Assembly: GCF_000007345.1 (NCBI RefSeq)
Contig: NC_003552.1
Span: forward strand, 2,356,001 to 2,420,000
Source of the DNA: Methanosarcina acetivorans C2A
GTDB taxonomy: Archaea; Halobacteriota; Methanosarcinia; Methanosarcinales; Methanosarcinaceae
Length of the DNA: 64,000 nucleotides
Direction of reading: 5' to 3'
Under the pieces are notes generated by a model. It did no database searches. It was not told where the DNA came from and worked only from the letters and a program-made list of their open reading frames with translations. Positions within the stretch are counted from its first letter, which is position 1, and the number at the start of each line of letters is the position of its first letter. The position numbers were made by a program, and so were the translations under genes. Positions 52,838-62,627 of this stretch are shown piece after piece.

Positions 52838-54244
52838 ATGATTTCAAGGAAAATGAATCTGGAAAGTTTGGATGAGTCGAAAAAATACCGTGTTGGCGCA
52901 TATAGTGCCAGGTATGTCCCAAAAACAAAAGAAAAAGGAATTCCAAAGTATGAATTTCCTGAGGAGGGTATGAGCCCGAGAGCAGCTTATCAACTGGTAC
53001 ATGATGAGCAGAGCCTCGACGGCAATCCTTTCCTGAATCTGGCAAGTTTTGTCAACACATGGATGGAACCGGAAGCAGATAAGCTTGTCATGGAAAACAT
53101 CAGCAAAAATATCATAGATATTTTCGAATATCCTCAAACTTCCAGAGTTATTCACCATAATATGGTGAATATGCTTGGACGCCTTTTTAATGGCCATCAC
53201 ACCGATTTTGTGGGCACTTCAACAGCTGGCTCTTCAGAAGCTATAATGCTGGGTTTGCTGGCTCATAAATGGAGCTGGAAAAAATCGGGGAGAGGTACGG
53301 ATAAACCAAACATAATTTTCGGAAACGATGCTCACGTTTGCTGGGATAAGTTTGCCAGGTACTTTGATGTCGATACCAGAAAAGTTCCAATAGATAAAGA
53401 TAGGCGTACAATTACAGCCGAAGCTGTCGCAGAAAGGATTGATGAGAACACCATCTGTGTCGGTTGCGTACTGGGAACGACTTTTACGGGAGAAATAGAT
53501 CCTGTAAAAGACATCAACGATTTACTTCTGGAATATAAGGAAGAAAAGGGCTGGGATATACCCATCCATATCGATGCTGCAAGTGGAGGCTTCATATTAC
53601 CTTTTACCGAACCGGATTTTGAGTGGGATTTCAGGCTGGAAAGAGTAAAATCCATAAACGTTTCAGGGCATAAGTACGGATTGACTTATCCGGGCCTTGG
53701 CTGGCTGATCTTCCGTAATAAAAATGCCCTCCCCGAAGACCTGATTTTCCATGTAAACTACCTTGGGGAAATGGAAGATTCGTACACCCTGAACTTTTCA
53801 GGAGGCAGTGCAATGGTCGCAGCCCAATATTACAATTTTTTAAGGTTCGGAAGAGCTGGCTATACCGGAATAATGAAAAAAATCCTTGCCGTTTCCCAGG
53901 ATCTCGCCGAAAAGGTTGACAGGTTGGGACGTTTCGAAATGCTGAACAAAGGAGAAAGGCTCCCTATAATTGCTTTCCGACAAAAAGAGAAGACTGGCTA
54001 TTCCCTGCTCCAGCTCTCGCACAAATTGAGGGAAAAGGGCTGGATAGTCCCCGCCTACTGTCTTCCGGAAAATGCGGCGGATATCGAGATAATGCGCATT
54101 GTCGTAAGAGAAAACTTAACTCCTGACATGGCATCAATTATAGTCGAAGACCTCGAAAAAGCCTGTCAATTCCTTGAAAATGGAACCGAAGCCGGGGCAG
54201 AAAAACCATGCCCGTCAGGAAAAGACATGGCTCATATTTGCTGA
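52838..54244 (+). CDS. gadB: glutamate decarboxylase, PLP-dependent
   Basis: The 468-residue product follows bacterial GadB closely: LDGNPFLNLASFVNTW near residues 60-75, GTSTAGSSEAIMLG near 127-140, PNIIFGNDAHVCWDKFARYF near 152-171, HIDAASGGFILPF near 246-258 and the PLP-binding Lys279 in SGHKYG. It converts glutamate to GABA and CO2, consuming a proton. No GABA/glutamate antiporter gene is nearby, so acid resistance is not obvious. In methanogens the shorter MfnA makes tyramine; this protein is longer and more GadB-like. The C-terminal tail is short and unlike the calmodulin or pH-switch tails. Confidence 0.88.
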   Translation: MISRKMNLESLDESKKYRVGAYSARYVPKTKEKGIPKYEFPEEGMSPRAAYQLVHDEQSLDGNPFLNLASFVNTWMEPEADKLVMENISKNIIDIFEYPQTSRVIHHNMVNMLGRLFNGHHTDFVGTSTAGSSEAIMLGLLAHKWSWKKSGRGTDKPNIIFGNDAHVCWDKFARYFDVDTRKVPIDKDRRTITAEAVAERIDENTICVGCVLGTTFTGEIDPVKDINDLLLEYKEEKGWDIPIHIDAASGGFILPFTEPDFEWDFRLERVKSINVSGHKYGLTYPGLGWLIFRNKNALPEDLIFHVNYLGEMEDSYTLNFSGGSAMVAAQYYNFLRFGRAGYTGIMKKILAVSQDLAEKVDRLGRFEMLNKGERLPIIAFRQKEKTGYSLLQLSHKLREKGWIVPAYCLPENAADIEIMRIVVRENLTPDMASIIVEDLEKACQFLENGTEAGAEKPCPSGKDMAHIC

Positions 54245-54465
54245 AAACTTGCATTTCAAGCAGCTTGTTTTTTGAAAAATCGGCTCTCAAACCAATAAAA
54301 GATTGACGTAGACGCAGTGAGGTGGGATCAATATTCCACACAAACTTCCTGCTTTGATAGTTGCCGGTGAAAAATACGCAAATGAATCAATTTCCGACCA
54401 GGCAATGAAAGCCGTGCAGGGCCGAAAGCTGCGAAATTATAGAATTTTCTATGGAGGATAAACGT
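54245..54465. other. gap between gadB and the class V aminotransferase gene
   Basis: This 221-base gap may hold a second promoter or just be a long operon spacer. It ends in the ribosome site ggagg at 54453-54457. No gene was seen. Confidence 0.4.
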
Positions 54466-56010
54466 ATGCAGGCAACAGTCAAATATTCTGGAGTGATTCC
54501 TGATTACAGTCCGGAAAAAATGAATGACGCTTTTGAGGAATTCAGGCAAAATTATCCGGAATTTGAAACAACGCTCATTCTCGATAGACTGAGGGAGCTT
54601 GAGTATGCACGCCTGGACCGGCATGATCAAATCTATATGGATTATACAGGTGGAGGGCTGTATGCCAGCAGTCAGCTCCTCAAACATATGGAATTACTTC
54701 AACACAATGTTTTTGGGAACCCTCATTCGGAAAATCCCACATCAATGGCTATGACAAAGCTTGTGGATCAGACCAGAGAAAAAATATTAAGCTTTTTTAA
54801 TGCGTCTCCTGACGAATATGTGGTTATCTTTACACCCAATGCAACAGGTGCCCTCAGACTGATAGGAGAAGCCTATCCGTTCGAAAGAGGAGGGCAGTTT
54901 TTGCTGACCACGGATAATCATAACTCAATCAATGGCATCAGGATTTTTGCAGGGAGTAAAGGAGCTTTAGTAAACTACATTCCAGTATCATCCTCTGAAC
55001 TAAGAGTGGATGAAGAAAAGCTCGATATTTATCTTGATCAGGCCATACCCGGAGGGAACAACCTCTTTGCCTATCCTTCCCAATCTAACTTTTCGGGAGT
55101 GCAGCACCCCATGGAATGGATAGAAAAAGCTCGGAAAAAAGGTTGGGATGTATTGTTGGACTCTGCTGCCTTCGTTCCTACCAATCGCCTTGACCTTGAC
55201 CAGTGGAATCCTGATTTTGTCTCAATCTCATTTTACAAAATTTTTGGTTACCCTACAGGCCTAGGCTGCCTCCTTGCCCGAAAAGATGCTTTGAATAAAC
55301 TAAAGAGACCCTGGTTTTCCGGAGGAACCGTCAGTATGGTTTCCGTCCGGAAAGAAAACTGGTATCGGCTGCACCAGGGAAACGAAGCCTTTGAGGCTTT
55401 TGAAGACGGCACCATTAATTATCTCAGCATACCTGCCCTGGAAATAGGATTGAATCACATAGAAGGGATTGGTGTGGACACCATTCACAAAAGAGTAATG
55501 GGTCTTACAGGCTGGCTGCTGGATAAGATGCAGGCTCTGAAGTATCCCAATAGCCAGGCTCTGGTAAAGATTCACGGCCCATCCGTGCCTGAGAAACGGG
55601 GAGCAACAATTGCTTTTAACCTTTACCATGAGGATGGAAGAACTTTTGATTGCCATACAATACTGGATGCGGCAAATGAGGCAGGTATCTCTTTAAGAAC
55701 AGGCTGCTTCTGCAATCCTGGAGACGGAGAGATCAGCCATGAAATTAGCAGAAATGAGATGGCTGAATGCTTTGAGAAGCTGGATTCTTCCAGCCGGTAT
55801 CCTTATGGCTCGGATTGCAAGAACTGTGAAGCCTGCCTTGCCGTAAAAACTAAAATGGAAAGCATACGCGTATCGCTTGGCCTTGTGACAAACTTCTCAG
55901 ACGTCTATAGATTTATGCACTTTCTCTCCGGACTTATGCTCGAACCCGAGGCCCAAATTATTGAATCAGAAAAGGTAAAGCAAAGAGTATTCCTGAGAAG
56001 AGGACCGTAA
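54466..56010 (+). CDS. class V aminotransferase, MoCo-sulfurase/Cys-desulfurase-like
   Basis: The 514-residue PLP enzyme has MDYTGGGLYASSQLL near residues 53-67, FTPNATGALRLIGE near 118-131, PLP Lys258 in ISFYKIFGYPTGLG, and the sulfur-acceptor-like loop SLRTGCFCNPG near 405-415. This is the pattern of the sulfurase domain of molybdenum cofactor sulfurases and related desulfurases. A C-terminal Cys cluster (DCKNCEACLAVK) might bind a metal or be a sulfur relay. The start at 54466 is chosen because a GGAGG site at 54453-54457 fits it and would lie inside the longer frame from 54451. It follows gadB in the same direction, but a shared pathway is not evident. Confidence 0.82.
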   Translation: MQATVKYSGVIPDYSPEKMNDAFEEFRQNYPEFETTLILDRLRELEYARLDRHDQIYMDYTGGGLYASSQLLKHMELLQHNVFGNPHSENPTSMAMTKLVDQTREKILSFFNASPDEYVVIFTPNATGALRLIGEAYPFERGGQFLLTTDNHNSINGIRIFAGSKGALVNYIPVSSSELRVDEEKLDIYLDQAIPGGNNLFAYPSQSNFSGVQHPMEWIEKARKKGWDVLLDSAAFVPTNRLDLDQWNPDFVSISFYKIFGYPTGLGCLLARKDALNKLKRPWFSGGTVSMVSVRKENWYRLHQGNEAFEAFEDGTINYLSIPALEIGLNHIEGIGVDTIHKRVMGLTGWLLDKMQALKYPNSQALVKIHGPSVPEKRGATIAFNLYHEDGRTFDCHTILDAANEAGISLRTGCFCNPGDGEISHEISRNEMAECFEKLDSSSRYPYGSDCKNCEACLAVKTKMESIRVSLGLVTNFSDVYRFMHFLSGLMLEPEAQIIESEKVKQRVFLRRGP

Positions 56011-56243
56011 GCAGGAAGAACGAAAGAGATTCTCCCGGGATTCTGTACGGAGATCAGAGGAAAAAATTCATTCAATACTGAAAGGAAGAATCAGAGAACA
56101 GCGACGCGGATAAATCGGTAGAATGAAACGGTGAAACGGATTAACAGGTAGAATGGAAAGGCGAAACGGATAAATAGGTAGAATGGAAAGGCGAAATGGA
56201 TAAACAGATATAAAAAGGTTTCTTAGGGGGTTTTTCCAGAGAA
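56011..56243. repeat. intergenic tandem repeats, about 30-bp units
   Basis: Positions 56115-56215 contain three to four imperfect copies of a purine-rich unit (ggtagaatggaaaggcgaaa plus ggataaa). The region lies between two convergent genes. No gene was seen. Confidence 0.75.
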
Positions 56244-57179
56244 TCAAACCTCCTTAACAACCCTGAATCCCAGGCTGTTGAGCCTCTTATCCTGTGGCGC
56301 AAAAAGTCTTTCAGCCGACCGGCAGCAGCCTGCGTTTCCGTTCCAGCCTCCACCTCTTCTTATCCTCACCTGAGTAGATATTCCCTGGAAGGAGCTCTCC
56401 CAGGCCCTCCCATCTGAAGGTGCTCCTTTGTAGCTGATATGGTACTCGTCCTGCACCCACTCACCTACATTTCCGTAGATGTCGTAAAGGCCCCAGGGAT
56501 TGGGCTTCTTCAAACCGACTGGATGAGTTTCAAGTCCTGAGTTTTCAAGAAACCAGGCATGTTCTTTAAGTTTCGTTTCATCATTACCGAAAAAGTAGCT
56601 GCCTGTGCTTCCTGCCCTTGCTGCATATTCCCACTCGGCTTCTGTAGGGAGGCGGTAAATTGCGCTCCTTCCACCATTATTTTCAAGAGTGTTAAGTTTT
56701 CGGATAAAAGCCTGTGCCTCTTCCCAGGAAACAGTTTCAACCGGATGCTTTTCCCCTCTGAAAAACGAGGGGTTACTTCCCGTAACTTTACTCCACTGTT
56801 CCTGGGTAACCGGATACCTGCCAAGATAAAAAGGCTTTTTTATAGATACCCTGTGTACAGGGCTTTCCCAGAGCTTTCTGCGCTTCTCCCGGGAAGGAGA
56901 ACCCATCTCAAATTCTCCTGCAGGGATCAGGACAAACTCCATTCCGATTGAGTTTCGGATCAGGGTATCGCTTCCGCTTTGACGGTTAATGACGTCTGAA
57001 ATCGAATCTCCGGCTGAACTATTAGTTCCGGTACTGGCTGAGTTTTTAGTTAAATTCTCAGCCAAATCTTCATCCAGGCTATCAAAAGAAGGCGCAGATG
57101 CTTTTGAGCATGTACATTCTTTACAAAGGTGTATGTTTGGATCCAGAGGCTCACAACTCCAGTATGAATAAGTAAACAC
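56244..57179 (-). CDS. formylglycine-generating-enzyme-like (SUMF1) protein
   Basis: The 311-residue product has the FGE-sulfatase domain from residue 80: GMEFVLIPAGEFEMGSP, YPVTQEQWSKVTG near 120-132, HPVETVSWEEAQAFIRKLN near 143-161, YRLPTEAEWEYAARAG near 175-190, NPWGLYDIYGNVGEWVQDEY and RRGGGWNG. The active-site cysteines of true formylglycine-generating enzymes are not evident by eye, and many members of this domain have other binding roles. The N-terminus is odd: a GTG start, a Cys cluster (HLCKECTCSKAS) and no signal peptide; it may be a frameshifted or shortened start. Confidence 0.8.
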   Translation of the reverse strand: MFTYSYWSCEPLDPNIHLCKECTCSKASAPSFDSLDEDLAENLTKNSASTGTNSSAGDSISDVINRQSGSDTLIRNSIGMEFVLIPAGEFEMGSPSREKRRKLWESPVHRVSIKKPFYLGRYPVTQEQWSKVTGSNPSFFRGEKHPVETVSWEEAQAFIRKLNTLENNGGRSAIYRLPTEAEWEYAARAGSTGSYFFGNDETKLKEHAWFLENSGLETHPVGLKKPNPWGLYDIYGNVGEWVQDEYHISYKGAPSDGRAWESSFQGISTQVRIRRGGGWNGNAGCCRSAERLFAPQDKRLNSLGFRVVKEV

Positions 57180-57357
57180 TCTTCAGCTTTTTGCTATTTT
57201 CTTCTTTTGTTTTTTATTTCTTCCCGTTTAACTTTTATTAATTTTTTGATTTTTCATTCTGCTTAGATTAGTTATACTGAACTTCAATTTTCGGCGGTCC
57301 CGTATTAATCGGTTGATATTATCCGGATATCCGAAACCGGGACCTTTTGTTTTATTG

Positions 57358-57985
57358 ATACTACCCCTTTCAGGTGAACCTGTCAAGTCTGCAACTCAAA
57401 AAGGAACAGACAATTCATCAGACAATTCATATCTTTCCCTGGAGCCCTCATTAAAATTCACAGATAAGTATAAAGCGCCTCTGCCAGCTTGTCTAACGGC
57501 CCTGAGAAAAAAGAAATCCAGACTTGAAAAAGCAATAAAAAACACTAAGTATAGACATGGAATCCCCACGGTTTCCTATTTCACTTTCACTTGCTGGCTT
57601 TTTTCTTCTTCTTTTTCTTCTTTTTCTTCATTTCAGTCTTTTAGGGAAAGGCCGCTCTTTCGCGTTGAGCGGAAAAGAACGACTCAATATAGCGAGTAAG
57701 GTTGCATGGTGAAGAAAATCTTAATTTAGTCCGCTTGAGTCCAGCTCACTTTTTAACCCATAAATAGTCTGCTTGAGCAAAACTACCTGTAAAAACCATC
57801 AATTAGTCTGCTTGAGCGAAGCGAAACAGACCGCGTACTCCCGAGGCGCAATTCGGGCGGCTCAACTCTGCTAAGACAGGAACGACATGATATGGAAAAT
57901 AAGGTTGTATGGATCAGAATCCGAGCGTTTGAGTCAGACGTTGCTTTTTCCAAAATATCAACCATGTAAAGGTGGACGACCCAAT
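57358..57985 (+). repeat. dispersed non-coding repeat, copy B
   Basis: This is the best partner of copy A (889-1530), in the same orientation with the same block order: gtgaacctgtcaag, cacagataagtataaag, gccagcttgtct, aagaacgactcaatata, atcttaatttagt, and atcaaccatgtaaaggtgg at the end. The middle, including the hairpin stem, has diverged more. Confidence 0.7.
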
Positions 57986-57987
57986 TT

Positions 57988-58095
57988 TTAGTTTCCACAT
58001 AATTTAGTTTCCACATAATTTAGTTTCCACATAATTTAGTTTCCACATAATTTAGTTACCGCATAATTTAGTTACCGCATAATTTAGTTTTCACA
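57988..58095 (+). repeat. 16-bp tandem repeat, about seven copies
   Basis: The unit tttagtttccacataa is repeated head to tail; the first four copies are perfect, the next two read tttagttaccgcataa, and the last is degenerate. It directly follows the dispersed repeat. Confidence 0.9.
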
Positions 58096-58298
58096 TTATA
58101 ATTTGATTTAGTTTTTCATAGTCTTATTTGAATTTTTCAAATAATATTGCAATAAATAATTCTCCGGAGAGCCTTAAAATTCGAAAAATATTAAAATATA
58201 AGGAGAGAAATTAGGCTCAAGAATGAAATTTTTTTGCGGCTTAAACAAAAAAGTCTTTAATGAATTATACGAACAGCGGATAAACTTCAGGTGTACAG

Positions 58299-59093
58299 AT
58301 GAAACAGTCACTGGTCAATCTCATCTTCTATTCTGACAGGAGAAAAGATCTTTTACTTCTTCTGAAAGAAGAGCCAAGAGATATTGATACAATCAAGAAA
58401 TTGCTTAACGTAGATGCCAGCTCTATCCAGCCACATATTAAGAAAATGAAAGATGCCTACCTGATAATTGAAGAAAAGAAAGTTTACATGTTATCCGAAA
58501 TCGGAAAAGTAATAGTTGAAAATATGGAGCCTTTCCTGAATTCGATAGAGGTCTTTGAAGTTAATGGCGAATACTGGAAAAACCGGGATTTAACTCCTAT
58601 TCCCGAGTACCTTCTGGAGAGAATTGACGAACTCGGGAAATGCGAACTGCTTGAGCCCGACGTAGAACACATGCTTGAAACTCCAAAGGTTTTCGTGGAT
58701 AATATCCAGAGTTCAAAAGAGATCTTTACCCTTGTATCTTATTTCCATCCGGAATCACCTTTCCTCTACGCAGACCTTGTGGAAAATGGGGCCAAACTCA
58801 CACTTTGCATGACGAAAAATGTTATAGAGCGTCTGGTTTCCAGTTATCCTGAAGAAGCGGAGAGACTTTTCAAAAGCGAAAATTCAAAAATATTCACCTG
58901 CCAGAAACCCTCACCCATTCCAATAATCGTTGTAACGGACAAGTTCCTTTCACTAAAACTCTTCGAAAATGACGGGAAGTTGAGAGACCAGCTACTCATA
59001 TCCACCGAAGAAAAGGCTTTAGGCTGGGGAAAGGAGCTTTTCTGGTACTGCATGCGGGTGGCTGAACCAACGGAAGAAAAGCCGGAAATTTGA
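58299..59093 (+). CDS. winged-helix transcriptional regulator with FilR1/DUF1724 domain
   Basis: The 264-residue regulator has an N-terminal winged helix (RKDLLLLLKEEPRDIDTIKK, then LLNVDASSIQPHIKKM) within residues 10-75, and a C-terminal FilR1-type (DUF1724) domain from about 130 to 255 with IFTLVSYFHPESPFLYADLV and DKFLSLKLFENDG. Such regulators are numerous in Methanosarcina, where relatives control methanol methyltransferase isozymes. The ligand and target genes here are unknown. It is transcribed away from the repeat-rich region. Confidence 0.9.
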   Translation: MKQSLVNLIFYSDRRKDLLLLLKEEPRDIDTIKKLLNVDASSIQPHIKKMKDAYLIIEEKKVYMLSEIGKVIVENMEPFLNSIEVFEVNGEYWKNRDLTPIPEYLLERIDELGKCELLEPDVEHMLETPKVFVDNIQSSKEIFTLVSYFHPESPFLYADLVENGAKLTLCMTKNVIERLVSSYPEEAERLFKSENSKIFTCQKPSPIPIIVVTDKFLSLKLFENDGKLRDQLLISTEEKALGWGKELFWYCMRVAEPTEEKPEI

Positions 59094-59113
59094 ATTTTTT
59101 ATTCCAAACCTTC

Positions 59114-59902
59114 TCAAAGTTCACTCTGCTTTTCACGACTTCGAACTTTTTCGCACTCGCAGTAAACCATCTGGATTTTCAGTCCTTTGCTATCGATTTC
59201 AGGCTCATTGGGCACATAAGTAAACCCACAGATGCCCCCCATTTGTGCGGTGAGCGCGGCTGCAAGAGCATCCAGAATATCGTCTTTTGAAAGGTCCTTT
59301 CGCCTGTACTTCGAAAGGGCATATTCGACGATTTCTTCGGCAAAAGGGCAGACATTATCCAGAACTTCCTTTCTTTCAAGAAAACCTTCATCTTTCTTTT
59401 TCGGGTATTTCATGGGAAAGCCTGCAAAAGCCTGAAAACAGATTTCAGGTCCGACTTCCCTGACCTTTTCCCTGAAATTTTCGTTTTCGACCAGAAAACC
59501 GTCCACATCCCGGATTTTGGGCACTATGTTCCAGGCCTGTTTTGAGATGCGTTTTCCCGTGAGCCTTTCGTTAACCTCACAGGCTTCCTTATAGGTTTTC
59601 GCATAAATTGCTTCCCTGCACGGCACCGGAAAAATGCTGGACTTCCGAGCTTTCAGAATACTCCGGGCTCCAAGGTCCGAAAGCCGCTCTCCACTCCCTC
59701 CTGTTTTCAGGCCTATAGGAATATCGATAAGAATGAGGGGGTCAACCTGCTCATAGTTATTTTTCAAAAAATCAACAAGGCATGAGAACTCAGGGAAAAT
59801 TTCAACCTTCCAGCTACAGTCGGACTCATTTCCTCCTCCAAAGAACACTACAAACCAGCCTGCTCTACAACCGTCAACCCCGACAAAGACCTTTTTTCCC
59901 AT
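59114..59902 (-). CDS. DUF429 protein, RNase H-like fold
   Basis: The 262-residue protein matches DUF429: it starts VFVGVDGCRAGWFVVFF, has DIPIGLKTGGSGERLSDLGA near residues 59-78, ARSILKARKSSIFPVPCREA near 78-97, and a C-terminal acidic SKDDILDALAAALTA near 211-225. The conserved Asp residues of these motifs fit an RNase H-like nuclease core, so nucleic-acid cleavage is suspected but not shown. It is convergent with the FilR1 gene. Confidence 0.88.
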   Translation of the reverse strand: MGKKVFVGVDGCRAGWFVVFFGGGNESDCSWKVEIFPEFSCLVDFLKNNYEQVDPLILIDIPIGLKTGGSGERLSDLGARSILKARKSSIFPVPCREAIYAKTYKEACEVNERLTGKRISKQAWNIVPKIRDVDGFLVENENFREKVREVGPEICFQAFAGFPMKYPKKKDEGFLERKEVLDNVCPFAEEIVEYALSKYRRKDLSKDDILDALAAALTAQMGGICGFTYVPNEPEIDSKGLKIQMVYCECEKVRSREKQSEL

Positions 59903-60067
59903 ACCTGTACCTGGGAGTGCAAACTTAAAAGAGTTTTTCCCGTGAAGATAAGGGATTGCTGGAAAACGTTAATTAGCAACAGGGTATACGAACATGATCT
60001 ACTAATTAAACCAATCCGTAGAAATGCTAAGAATCCTTAAAAAATCTGATAAAATCGGAGGCAGGTT

Positions 60068-60694
60068 ATGAAGTTCTGGTTGCTCAAAGCCGCAGGCACT
60101 CTGGAAGATGAAGAGATAATCCTTGAGAACAGCGTGATTACCATAGGAGGGGCGGAATTTCCGGATTTATCCGTTATTGAAGACGAAAAGCAGATAAAGA
60201 AGCTCATACTTGAGAAATATCCCGGCATGAAGGGAGAACTTTCCGAAACCTGGGCAGGGGAAATCTATTCCTTTATCGCAAAAATAAAGAAAGGAGATCT
60301 TGTGGCAGTCCCTTTCAAGACCAGAAATGAGGTGATGATCGGAAAGGTTACCGGAAACTATGAGTACAGGCAGCTCAGCGACTTTATAAGCCACACCCGG
60401 CTGGTCAGGTGGCTTAAAACCATTCCAAAAGGGGACTTTGAAGAAGAATACGACGTTGACCTCAACGCCCCCGAGGCTATCTCCTTAATAAGCACCGAAC
60501 CTGAAAAGCTTTCTGGCTTAGTCGAAACAAAAAGCCTGGAAACCCTCACCAGAGAACTTTCCTTTGCCCTTGAAGACCTGGACTTGATGAAGGAGAAGAT
60601 GCTCGAACTTGTGAACAGGCTGGCTGAAACCGAAGAAATACCTGAAGTGCGAAAAATAGCGGCAGAAATGGAAAAGATACTGAAAGAAAAATGA
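60068..60694 (+). CDS. Mrr-N-like / restriction-associated protein
   Basis: The 208-residue protein has an N-terminal domain (residues 1-115: FWLLKAAGTLEDEEIILENS, KGDLVAVPFKTRNEVMIGKV, RLVRWLKTIPKGDF) like the modified-base or nucleotide-binding N-domain of Mrr-type restriction proteins, and a helical coiled-coil C-terminus (ALEDLDLMKEKMLELVNRLA). The nuclease domain itself is absent. A ribosome site (ggaggc) precedes the ATG. The role is unknown; a separate N-domain protein could be a sensor or partner of a nuclease encoded elsewhere. Confidence 0.65.
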   Translation: MKFWLLKAAGTLEDEEIILENSVITIGGAEFPDLSVIEDEKQIKKLILEKYPGMKGELSETWAGEIYSFIAKIKKGDLVAVPFKTRNEVMIGKVTGNYEYRQLSDFISHTRLVRWLKTIPKGDFEEEYDVDLNAPEAISLISTEPEKLSGLVETKSLETLTRELSFALEDLDLMKEKMLELVNRLAETEEIPEVRKIAAEMEKILKEK

Positions 60695-60779
60695 GAAAAA
60701 GAAGAGGAGAGGGAAGTTCCCTCGATCTGAAAATTATTTTAATCTTATTAAATCTTTTTAGTTTTATTAAATCTTTTAA

Positions 60780-62417
60780 TTAAATCTTTTTGCCTATAAG
60801 GTCGTTAAGGTCAAGTTCAAACCCTACAACGGCATATCCGAGTGCGAAGTTGCTTATTACTTCGGGGTGGAATTCTCCAAAAACTCCGAGCTTTTTGCCA
60901 TTGACATAAACATCTGCCCGCCTGCCTTCAAGGAAAGCCGGGTCTTCGGACTCTTTTACCTCATAGGGAAGCATCATCTCCCTCATCAGGGCGTCCACTA
61001 CCTCGTATACCTCGGTGAAGTTTGCCTGCGGGTGGATTGAGACCGCAGCTACGTGCTGACCGGTTGTCTCGTTGCTTACGACTTCTCCGAACTCGAAGAT
61101 CTTCTGCGGAAGTTCCCTGTGCTGGTTTAAGGAAAGAATTTCAAGCAGATTCGGGAGCACGGTTGTCCGGATCATTGTCTGGTCTTCGCTGATCGGATGA
61201 AGCACGTAGGTAACATCATCAGTCTTTGGCCTGCACATGTTTTCAAAGTTGATCTTTTCGCTGGTAAGCGTAAAAGGCATAACCTCATAGTAGCCGAGCC
61301 CGACCATAATTTCGTTTACCGAGGCCCTCATGAGAGAAATCGGATGAGATTTGCCCGGGGTATAGGTCTCAGGAACCTTTACCTTGATATTCTCATAGCC
61401 GTAACCTTTGGCAATGTCCTCTACAAGGTCATAGTTATGAAGGATGTCTGCCCTGTAAGCGGGCACCTTTACTTCAACGGCTTCCTTATCAAGGGCAGCT
61501 GCTCCAAAGCGCATCCTTTCAAGCTGTTTTACGATCTCTTCAACCGTGAGGTCCATGCCCATCAGGGCTTTTACCTCGCCTGTTGTAAGCAGCCTTTCTT
61601 TGGGCTCAAGGTCAGGCAGGACAAGTTCTTCGCCTCCCGGACGGATTACCCTTACAAACTCAATCTGACCACCTCTTTCGGCAAGGGCTGTGACCACGAT
61701 GTTCAGGGCAATGTACACAGCTTCCCCGAGACCTGTGACATCAATGAAGAGGTCGGTTGTCTGTTCGGTAACAGTGGTAAGTGTCCCGTTGATGATGGGT
61801 GGGAAGGACAGCACGTTGTCATTTGCATCCAGGATGATCGGGTATTTTTCAAAGTCCTTTACGAGATGGGCAAACCTTGTGCCTTTGGGGTGCTTTTCCA
61901 GAATATCGGTCATACTCATTTTTTCAGTGTAGTCAAGGGGCACGAATTCAAAGCTGGGGTCAACTGCCATGTACCTGAAGGGAGGCTGCACATTTTTAAG
62001 GTCATGGACGCCGATAGAAACTTTTTTCCTGTTTCTCCCAAGGCCCCAGTGCAGGTCTTCCTGCAGGTCCATGAGGGACTTGATGGAAGAGGACGTAAAC
62101 TTTACTCCCCTTACAACCGCACACCCGAGGAAGGGCCTGATCTTCAGGATATTCTCACTGACAGATATGGATACCTCGTAAGGCTTTATCGCATATTCGG
62201 GAAGCCCCGTCTCAAGGTCCAGAAAACCCCTCATTGCCCTGGCTGCCCCTTCCACACTGTAAAGGTCAGGCCTGTCAGGGAAGAACTCGATATCGACATA
62301 CTCGTCTTCAACTCTTTCGATATCGGCCCCAATCATGGGCACCCTTTTTATGATGGTTTCCTTATCTGTTCCCGTGAGTTTCTCAAGGTCTTCATAATGC
62401 AAGGTGATTACTGGCAT
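60780..62417 (-). CDS. pheT: phenylalanyl-tRNA synthetase beta subunit
   Basis: The 545-residue protein is the archaeal/eukaryal-type beta chain, which lacks the bacterial N-terminal EMAP-like domain. Features are [20 protein letters not shown] near residues 41-60 (B1 domain), the B5 domain near 270-345 ([20 protein letters not shown]), [20 protein letters not shown] then GYGYENI, and a C-terminal synthetase-like fold ([20 protein letters not shown]). With PheS it charges tRNA-Phe and edits mischarged Tyr. pheS is not in the window. Its GC content is higher than that of the surrounding accessory genes. Confidence 0.95.
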   Translation of the reverse strand: MPVITLHYEDLEKLTGTDKETIIKRVPMIGADIERVEDEYVDIEFFPDRPDLYSVEGAARAMRGFLDLETGLPEYAIKPYEVSISVSENILKIRPFLGCAVVRGVKFTSSSIKSLMDLQEDLHWGLGRNRKKVSIGVHDLKNVQPPFRYMAVDPSFEFVPLDYTEKMSMTDILEKHPKGTRFAHLVKDFEKYPIILDANDNVLSFPPIINGTLTTVTEQTTDLFIDVTGLGEAVYIALNIVVTALAERGGQIEFVRVIRPGGEELVLPDLEPKERLLTTGEVKALMGMDLTVEEIVKQLERMRFGAAALDKEAVEVKVPAYRADILHNYDLVEDIAKGYGYENIKVKVPETYTPGKSHPISLMRASVNEIMVGLGYYEVMPFTLTSEKINFENMCRPKTDDVTYVLHPISEDQTMIRTTVLPNLLEILSLNQHRELPQKIFEFGEVVSNETTGQHVAAVSIHPQANFTEVYEVVDALMREMMLPYEVKESEDPAFLEGRRADVYVNGKKLGVFGEFHPEVISNFALGYAVVGFELDLNDLIGKKI

Positions 62418-62627
62418 GGGGATTTCATCTCATCTCTTACTAGCTAACTTAACCCCAAAAATAATCAACTTTAGATTTAATGCTTTTGTTTCCGGACATT
62501 AGGAAAACAGCAATTTTTCAGTTCCGAACTTTTGCTTCATTACTTCAGCCCTTTCCGGCTAAATTGCTTTTCCCAAAAGCCTCAACAGAAGCCGCATCAG
62601 AAGCCTCATCAAAAGGTTCTATTTTAC
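62418..62627. promoter_or_regulatory. pheT upstream region
   Basis: The 210-base gap should carry the pheT promoter. It has imperfect repeats (agaagc and cctcatcaaaagg words near 62577-62612) and no gene. Confidence 0.4.

Larger units (their letters stand above)
57180..58298. other. long intergenic region with dispersed and tandem repeats
   Basis: This 1.1-kb region holds copy B of the dispersed repeat (57358-57985), a 16-base tandem repeat (57988-58095) and an AT-rich stretch (58096-58298) that should carry the promoter of the FilR1 regulator gene. No coding gene was seen. Confidence 0.65.

Noticed and set aside
61197-62447. A 416-codon open frame on the plus strand.
   Set aside because: It lies opposite pheT, which matches its family over the whole length; the plus-strand product resembles nothing and is a shadow of biased codon use.
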